DNA from: Pomphorhynchus laevis
Lineage: Eukaryota > Acanthocephala > Palaeacanthocephala > Echinorhynchida > Pomphorhynchidae
Reading direction: 5' to 3'
DNA: 64,000 nt
Assembly: GCA_012934845.2 (NCBI GenBank)
Contig: WNNJ02001154.1
Location: 1-64,000 of the forward strand
Shown here: piece by piece, positions 56,826 through 64,000 of the stretch
How positions within the stretch are numbered: position 1 is the first letter of the stretch
Layout: each line of letters starts with the position of its first letter
Notes under the pieces: generated by a model
What the model was told of the DNA's origin: nothing
Seen by the model: the letters and a program-made list of their open reading frames with translations, nothing else
Databases searched by the model: none
Translations under genes and position numbers: made by a program

Positions 56826-57480
56826 GCATTCAAACAACACACTGAACAATTTGCTACTAACTCTCCAAAATAAGTATTTTGATTATTTCTCCGCTCCAAT
56901 TACTTAACACAAAGGGTTCTGCAAGGCGACCCAAAAGTCCGCTTCTTTTGTCACCCACTCTTGGAGATTTACCAGCTTGACTGCAAATAAACCCACCCCA
57001 CACAAAAATCTTTATTATCGCCGACGACCGGCTTATACTTTCCAATTCTATTCGAATCGCACAATCCATTCTTGACCGACTCAATCTCTACTGTATCGGA
57101 AACGGCCTTACTGCCAACATTCTGAAGACCAAAGTCATTTAATTTCGGGAAGGACGCCTTGCTAATTCCGATAAACTTTGCTTGAATGTCAACCTATCGA
57201 ATTCGTCAATTCTTATAGATATCTAAGCGCCCATCTAAACTCCACATGGTCATACCGTCTTCACTTTGAATAAAAATAATGTAAAGTATTATCTACCACA
57301 TACACATATCGAAGACTTTCAAGTTTATCCCTTTGATTCTTTAAATATCATGTTGTCATGGATTCTTTGTTAGAATCCATGATAACTTACGCCCGATCTG
57401 GAATATGGTCAGACATTTCAAGTATCAACTTTATGCAGCAATTACATCGATTGCTGCAATAGTCAAATAGAATAGTCTAA
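56826..57480 (+). mobile_element. Retroelement RT fragment (LINE, clade uncertain)
   Basis: Shifting frames show RVLQGDPKSPLL (motif B region), KIFIIADDRLIL (motif C, YADD altered to IADD), SILDRLNLYCIGNGLTANI, KTKVI and later DSLLESMITYARSGIWSD. The QGDPxSPLL form and NxxKTKV place it with RTs of the RTE/Tx1-like type, distinct from all others in the window. Heavily decayed. Confidence 0.55.
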
Positions 57481-57504
57481 TAGACTATCGATAACATTTT
57501 TGTC

Positions 57505-57850
57505 TCCCGCTGAAATATCCGCATTAAACAACACACTGAATAATTTATTACCAAAATATTTGCAATTGACTCTGAAATATCCTCAATATTAAATACCTTG
57601 AAATCACTAATAAACCGCACACAAAAATCCCACTTATTGTCCGCAGGTATCACGATAAGCTTTGCATAATCCGTATTCCATGCAAATCGACTGAACAATT
57701 AAATACCAAACTCTTTGCAATCGACTATGAAATATCTTCATCATCAAATACCGTGAAATCACTACACATAAAACTCACACAAAAATACAACTTATTGTCC
57801 GCGGGTATCACGATAAGCTTTGCATAATCCGTATTCCATGCCCCGGTCGT
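57505..57850. repeat. Two tandem units of about 175 bp
   Basis: TATCACGATAAGCTTTGCAT followed by AATCCGTATTCCATGC ends each unit (about 57649-57688 and 57805-57843); TACC.TGAAATCACTA and CACACAAAAAT recur within. Part of the surrounding retroelement debris. Confidence 0.7.
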
Positions 57851-58270
57851 TCAAATTATTGTCGCTGTAAATTTTGTCACATCCAATGTCCACAAATTTC
57901 TCATTTGTTAAATTATACTGTTTTTTCCAAATTGTTACTCAAGCAAATCGTTTCACTACATGCCGACCTTGCCAACACCCTATATCCAAACCAACTTATT
58001 CAATGTAATTGTTAAGACAAGAGATCGCGCAAGTAACCGGTAATAAAAATCCTAGTAAATCACTTTTTGATTTCATGAATGTTTTCGTGTTGTATTTTAT
58101 TATTTGTGTATAGGTACATATTGGGTTTCCGCCCCATTCGAAAGGCTACAGTGACATAATAAATATTCTTAGATAATTATTTAAAATATAAAAGAAAAAT
58201 TAATAGATGATTTTAATTTTATTATTTACCAAATTTATTTTTTATAAATAAATTTGATATTTTATTTATA

Positions 58271-58525
58271 TTGAACACATTCAACATATTTTCAGCACTA
58301 GGGATGAATTTTATTCCTATAGCCATCGAAATCACTGATGATATGGGCAAGGAAGCATCTAACTTCTTCAGTTTGCTCAGCAAAAAGCTTCGCCGATTTG
58401 ACGATCCGCGGGCTGGCTCCTTTCTAATGCAACGCATAAGTACAGCCATACAAATTGGCAATGGTGCATCAGTCCTGGACCCGCTTACAGAACTCTGGAT
58501 GCACGCCTTCACTACAAAGACATAA
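58271..58525 (+). mobile_element. C-terminal domain of a retroelement RT protein
   Basis: An 84-codon frame with FIPIAIEITDDMGKEASNFF, DDPRAGSFLMQRISTAIQIG and NGASVL. This matches a pattern I recall at the C-terminus of RT proteins of several animal retroelements (FIPxAIET...RxxSFLxQRIxxAIQxGNAA). Only this end is open. It lies 0.8 kb after the RT fragment at 56.8 kb, in the same orientation, and could be the end of the same element. Confidence 0.45.
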
Positions 58526-58530
58526 AGTTA

Positions 58531-58892
58531 TTCATTTTGCCCACACGTTATTGTAATTTTTGGTTTTATTTGAATTCAAATATTTTAGCAAAATATTAAT
58601 TTAATTTTAAATTTACGAAAAATTTTCATCTTCATAACATGTGCAATCTTTTACATTTTTGAATTCTACACTTTGATTCAATATGTAGATAAAAATATAT
58701 GTGCATTTTATTGATATAAATTATAAATTATTATTTTAAAATATAAAAACTTGATCTGGAAGAAATTACGCACATGTTTAAAGAATTAAGTATAATTTTC
58801 AATCTACCCTCTGTAGAAAGGATGAAAAATCTTTAAGACGATGCTCGAATCCATACGCAATCATTTTGCCCACACGTTATTGTAATTTTTGG
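58531..58892. repeat. Pair of 32-bp direct repeats about 330 bp apart
   Basis: TTTTGCCCACACGTTATTGT with its flanks occurs at 58531-58562 and 58861-58892. The first copy starts just after the stop of the C-terminal RT piece. This could be a target duplication or a 3'-end repeat. Confidence 0.6.
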
Positions 58893-61350
58893 ACACTTTC
58901 TTACAGATTCAAATATACAAGATTGACATATTGAATATATTTTATTTAAAATTTTATTTTGTAATAAATTTTAATAATTAACTCACTTAATTTATCAATT
59001 TCTAATAGTTATTATTTGTCTGTTTGGTAAATTTGGAATATTGAATTGTGTGTGACTGGAACTTATTTAGGAACGAATCGCAAAGAATACAATTTAAATA
59101 TATAAGAGGTATTAATAATATATCAATTCCTAATTATTTATTTATTTATTATTTATCTTAACTGTTTGGTAAATGATATATTGAATATTGAATTGTGTGT
59201 GACATATTTTAGCTTTATATATTTATATATAATACATGTATTTATATTTAAATATATACGAGGTATTAATAATATTAGAGGTTATCAGGGGGAGCTGCTA
59301 TGCTATCAGTTCGTGTTCAAATAATATAAATGGACAATAGACACGATTTGAGCCAAAGAAAAAATGAATTAAATTGTGTTTTAATTTTTTTTCAAGTCCC
59401 AGTTTATTTTCGGGCTTTAAACTTTAATAAACTTTGGGGTTTAGTATAAAATGCCACAAAATTACCTAACACATCACAAAAAACTACATAAAAGCCGTTA
59501 TACCGAATTTCAAAGTTTACTTAATGATCTTTAGAGATCACCTTTGCTTCTTTGAAAACAGCATCAAATGCTAGAATTCAATTCGACATTGTATGTTATC
59601 GTTGGCGGACAGATGTTAACAAAAATTATCAATTTTTTCATCTCTTTTATTCGTTCCTGAATAAATTATATACAATGAATGCTTGAAAATAATACTCACT
59701 AATAATATATAATATTATAAATATAAATCACATACACTAAGTATTAAACAGGTATCATTTTAAAATGATAAATTTGGACTAACTAACAGTAAAGCCACTT
59801 TTAATATTCATATTTTTAATCGTTTAATACCTTGACAAGTAAACTATAATATGATAATATTTGCTCTTCATTTTAGATTCTTATCAACGCTCACAATTGT
59901 ATTCTTCTTTTAATAAATTGAAAGAAAAGAAAGAAATTTAATAAATATATTAAATTTATTATTTTATTTTTCAAATTTATTAAATGCAATAAGCATTTAA
60001 ACACATAAATGGTTTTCGTTTTATCTATCCGTTTCCAGACATAAAAGGAAATATTTAAAGATAAAAGAAAATCAAGGACTATCTTTCTAAAACATTCGAT
60101 TGTAAACTATTAAATTGTAAACTAGAACAACTATTTAACAAAAGTCACTTAAAAATGATATAAGTTTATAAAGCCACAGTGAATTATACATTTGTATAAA
60201 ATGACTAATTGTTCTTCAAAATGTTTTAAAGTAACACTTAAAGTTAAAGACAAAATGCTATTTTTTTATACAAGTTATTTTATTGAATTAATTCATTATT
60301 ATTCTGAATTATATAAAATCTTAGCTTTAAAATATTTATTATAATGGAGCAATACACTTATACTGATAGTTAACTGATGTGAAAATAAATCATAATATGA
60401 CAAATCTCTTCAGAACAATTTTTTATTTTACGATTTGTCTAAGAGAAATCTCTCTGTCTTAAAAGAGATTTTATCTATCATTTAAATTAACTTTCGCAAA
60501 TGCGAAAGTTAAAATTGATATATCAAGGATTATATACAATTAATTTGAACTTATTATCTCACGTTTGTCGATAAATACTCTATTTCAATGTGAGAATACG
60601 GAATTTTCATAATTCGGACATGTTTAATATCAAATTTAATGGAATATTTTACTAAAATTACTGAATAATTCATGTAGTGCCAATCATAGATTAAACGTAA
60701 ATATACAAAATGTGTTTGCAAGATGTTAAGCACTTTTTCAAGTGCCGGAACTTATTTCCAAAGTTCAGAACATATTTCCGAGCCTAAACCAAGGTTAAGT
60801 TTTCTTCATAAAGAAGATAAAAATGACTTAATAATTTAGCAGTCAAACAACGATAGAAATAACATATCACTGTTTTATATATCACTTGTATATTTACTAA
60901 CTTTTACTAAGTTGCCCAGTTACGTAAAATGTGGAAATATTGCTGATATGTTTAAATGAATTTTTAAGATGTTATTAAAACGTATTGAACATTAATAAAC
61001 GAGTAAAATGGTTTAAAAACTATTTTACAAGAAATAAAAACACATTACATCTACTAAAATAAAAATGGCTAAGTGCGAAATATGATAAAGAAATTTGAAA
61101 ATTTAAATTGTTGCATACAATTAAAAAAATGTCCACTCTTCATAATGAAAAATGCACATTATAATAAGGAGTTTATACTCTATGTGCATATAAAGAGTGC
61201 ATATAAAGCTTAAGGATTCACTCCCTGAATGGAAGTGAAAATAACAATTCCATTCTAAAGCATCCTAAAGTATTCTTAAAGCATTTTATTGCCAAAATAA
61301 TTGCAAGCAAAATAAAACCAAGTGAGAAATAAGGCAAGGGAAGATTTTTA
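58893..61350. other. AT-rich stretch without recognised genes
   Basis: Apart from the truncated foldable repeat at 59277-59312, no ORF, RNA gene or element is recognisable. It lies upstream of the candidate exons in the palindrome, so an early part of that gene could be hidden here. Confidence 0.45.
59277..59312 (-). repeat. Foldable repeat, copy 8 (truncated solo)
   Basis: Matches the reverse-orientation start of the repeat (GAGGTTATCAG, then GAGCTGCTATGCTATCAG) and is cut off after TTCGTG. Confidence 0.55.
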
Positions 61351-61740
61351 AGAGTAAACTTATTATTAAAGAAATATGATGTTGATATTGTTAAAAAATA
61401 ATTATAACTTCATAATTCATTAAAGTTCAAAACACAAATTTACATATTTCAAACAAGACATTTCGGTTCTAATGATGCAGCAACTAGCGATAACTAAATT
61501 AGTGTTTTGATTGATTCTGCTCCAGTATATTCAAAATTAGAAACTGACTAATTAATGATTAGAAACTTTTATAATCTTACATATTGGCGAGGTAATTAAA
61601 AACTACAAAGTACAAAACGAGTCATTAAATGTCGTTATGATATCGTAGATTCATCTAAATAGATGATTAAAATAATGCCACAATAAGATGCAATTGTTAA
61701 AACAATAAACTGAAGTTTTAATTGAATATATTGCAAATAG

Positions 61741-62289
61741 TAGCATTGGTGTACAGTCTATTGAGTGATCGACGTTGTAAGATGGATTGCTTGTAAAGCA
61801 ATGTTGACTGTCATCAACAACGATTTGTGAGACATTTCAAAACTCATGGTCATTATTTTTATCGAGTGAATAAAATTCCTATTTATTTCTTCATTCACAT
61901 AAGTGCTCGCAAAAATGTTTAAGACAATAGTAGATTTGGAACCGCGATATAATAAGAACTTTGATTTAAGTATTATAAACTTAGAGAATTTTATTTATAT
62001 TAAATTGAATTTATGTAAAAATGCAATTTAATATTATAATTAAATTGAATTTTGAGAATATAATTTCGTCGTGTTTAATTGGCTATAAAATAGAGCGTAT
62101 GTTTGAGTCTAATCCACGTTGACAATATGTAAACACTCGTCTTCAATATGAATAGGTGTGTTTGACCCGAATTTTGTTGCACTGGAATATGACGCGGCAA
62201 GAGCTATATTGCGATCGTATCTGTCCTGTTTGGAGTCAGATAAGTGGCTAAAATGTCAATATAACGTCATTAAATATCTTTGTGAAAAT
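61741..62289 (+). CDS. Two candidate host exons, left arm of palindrome
   Basis: Exon 62156-62289 lies between TATGAATAG and GTAAGTAA and reads VFDPNFVALEYDAARAILRS and then YLSCLESDKWLKCQYNVIKY, with no stop. It is far more protein-like and GC-balanced than its surroundings. Exon 61741-61776 (acceptor TTGCAAATAG, donor GTAAGATG) reads ALVYSLLSDRR and joins in phase, the shared codon being Cys. I do not recognise the protein; it looks like part of a helical repeat. More exons would be needed on both sides. Confidence 0.45.
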
Positions 62290-62662
62290 GTAAGTAATAA
62301 ACAGTGAATGTTGGTAGTTTATGTAACTTCAAACAAAAATTGATATAAAATATTAATTATTAAAAAAAATATTATTTAATTTCCTAATTAATTAGTATTT
62401 AATTAATAAGTAAATTAATTATTAAAATTTATTTTTATCATTATTTGGAAAAGCTCATACACGGAATTATTCGTCAAGACGGACTTGAAATGTAATGATA
62501 TGATTCGATAATTATTTGTTAAATAATTATTATTATTGATAATTATTAATTAAATACTAATTAATTAGGAAATTAAATAATATTTTTTTTAATAATTAAT
62601 ATTTTATATCAATTTTTGTTTGAAGTTACATAAACTACCAACATTCACTGTTTATTACTTAC

Positions 62663-63211
62663 ATTTTCACAAAGATATTTAATGACGTTATATTGACATT
62701 TTAGCCACTTATCTGACTCCAAACAGGACAGATACGATCGCAATATAGCTCTTGCCGCGTCATATTCCAGTGCAACAAAATTCGGGTCAAACACACCTAT
62801 TCATATTGAAGACGAGTGTTTACATATTGTCAACGTGGATTAGACTCAAACATACGCTCTATTTTATAGCCAATTAAACACGACGAAATTATATTCTCAA
62901 AATTCAATTTAATTATAATATTAAATTGCATTTTTACATAAATTCAATTTAATATAAATAAAATTCTCTAAGTTTATAATACTTAAATCAAAGTTCTTAT
63001 TATATCGCGGTTCCAAATCTACTATTGTCTTAAACATTTTTGCGAGCACTTATGTGAATGAAGAAATAAATAGGAATTTTATTCACTCGATAAAAATAAT
63101 GACCATGAGTTTTGAAATGTCTCACAAATCGTTGTTGATGACAGTCAACATTGCTTTACAAGCAATCCATCTTACAACGTCGATCACTCAATAGACTGTA
63201 CACCAATGCTA
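62663..63211 (-). CDS. The same two candidate exons, right arm
   Basis: Mirror copies at 62663-62796 and 63176-63211 on the minus strand with splice sites intact. The two genes would converge on the spacer, tail to tail. At most one is likely to have the rest of the gene. Confidence 0.4.
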
Positions 63212-63601
63212 CTATTTGCAATATATTCAATTAAAACTTCAGTTTATTGTTTTAACAATTGCATCTTATTGTGGCATTATTTTAATCATCTATTTAGATG
63301 AATCTACGATATCATAACGACATTTAATGACTCGTTTTGTACTTTGTAGTTTTTAATTACCTCGCCAATATGTAAGATTATAAAAGTTTCTAATCATTAA
63401 TTAGTCAGTTTCTAATTTTGAATATACTGGAGCAGAATCAATCAAAACACTAATTTAGTTATCGCTAGTTGCTGCATCATTAGAACCGAAATGTCTTGTT
63501 TGAAATATGTAAATTTGTGTTTTGAACTTTAATGAATTATGAAGTTATAATTATTTTTTAACAATATCAACATAATATTTCTTAAATAATAAGTTTACTC
63601 T

Positions 63602-64000
63602 CTAGTTTATTTAATTAAATTCAATTAATTCTTTGATTTTATTAAAATCAAAGTTTATATAATAATCAACGATTATCTGAAACATTTTTGCGTGCACTTT
63701 TGTGAATGAAGAAATAAATAGGAATTTGATCCTATAATATATAGGAATTTATGTACTGAATATCATATTCAGTAATATCCTATTCAGTATTATAGACGAT
63801 AATGAATTTGTAAAGTTGTTTAAATAAAATTCATGAATTTTATGATTAAATGTCGCTATTAATTCTACAATGCACTATATTCGACCATATCTAAAATAAT
63901 TTTATTTTATCAAGTAAAATATTTGTCAGCTACTTGGCCAAAAAAATTAAATATTTTGAACATTCAATTTATTTAGCAAATACTTTACAAATAAATTGTT
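63602..64000. other. AT-rich flank, no gene seen
   Basis: Holds the diverged partial copy of arm sequence (63685-63730) and two short hairpins (TTTGATTTTATTAAAATCAAA at about 63632-63652; a CATATTCAGTAATAT repeat near 63763). Confidence 0.5.

Larger units (their letters stand above)
61351..63601. repeat. 2.25-kb palindrome: 1,059-bp inverted arms, 133-bp spacer
   Basis: The left arm (61351-62409) and right arm (62543-63601) are reverse complements with only a handful of differences, mostly in the outermost 60 bases. A diverged partial third copy (GAATGAAGAAATAAATAGGA region) lies at about 63685-63730. The arms lack transposon-like ends or a transposase frame. Confidence 0.9.

Noticed and set aside
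1-64000. CRISPR array, prokaryotic operons, rRNA
   Set aside because: None seen. Tandem repeats here lack unique spacers of regular size, and the sequence is eukaryotic.

Overview
The window is AT-rich, animal, nuclear and full of mobile elements. An arthropod, most likely an insect, is my best guess. The grounds are a spliced Atg101 gene with very short introns (45-118 nt apart from one of about 1.5 kb), many CR1-like, jockey-like and R1-like LINEs, and a heavy load of Penelope-like elements (PLEs). Nothing in it is prokaryotic.

Layout. 1-3.7 kb: AT-rich non-coding DNA with a tRNA-derived SINE and several perfect hairpins. 3.7-7.1 kb: a shuffled, partly head-to-head mosaic of PLE reverse transcriptase pieces, with copies of a foldable repeat of about 105 bp around it. 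7.2-8.8 kb: a tandem array of about 380-bp units leading into canonical PLE remains (RT plus GIY-YIG) to 11.6 kb. 14.1-16.5 kb: Atg101 on the minus strand. 17-18.7 kb: a further PLE piece and a LINE tail. 20.4-20.7 kb: a degenerate duplicate of two Atg101 exons. 20.7-27 kb: decayed copies of one LINE family, with 15-bp and 20-bp minisatellites and a small element with terminal inverted repeats. 27.1-31.8 kb: the best preserved LINE (two ORFs, one in-frame stop). 33-35.6 kb: two more LINE fragments.

36.76-52.54 kb appears to be one host gene on the minus strand, made of two coding exons (676 codons with no internal stop in the joined frame) split by a 13.76-kb intron. That intron holds a PLE stub, a CR1-like LINE carrying a 1.37-kb inserted ORF-bearing sequence with an 11-bp target duplication, a second LINE nested into the first, and a GC-richer R1-like LINE whose 3' end is duplicated. 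Just upstream of this gene lies an array of about 17 copies of a 162-bp satellite, most of which carry the same 40-codon ORF (53.2-55.9 kb).

56.8-58.5 kb holds a further retroelement remnant. 61.35-63.60 kb is a palindrome with arms of about 1,059 bp around a 133-bp spacer, and each arm carries the same candidate spliced exons facing the centre.

The host genes visible are Atg101, the disordered 676-aa protein and the candidate exons in the palindrome. Nearly everything else is mobile-element debris. Family names come from motifs recognised by eye, not from database searches.
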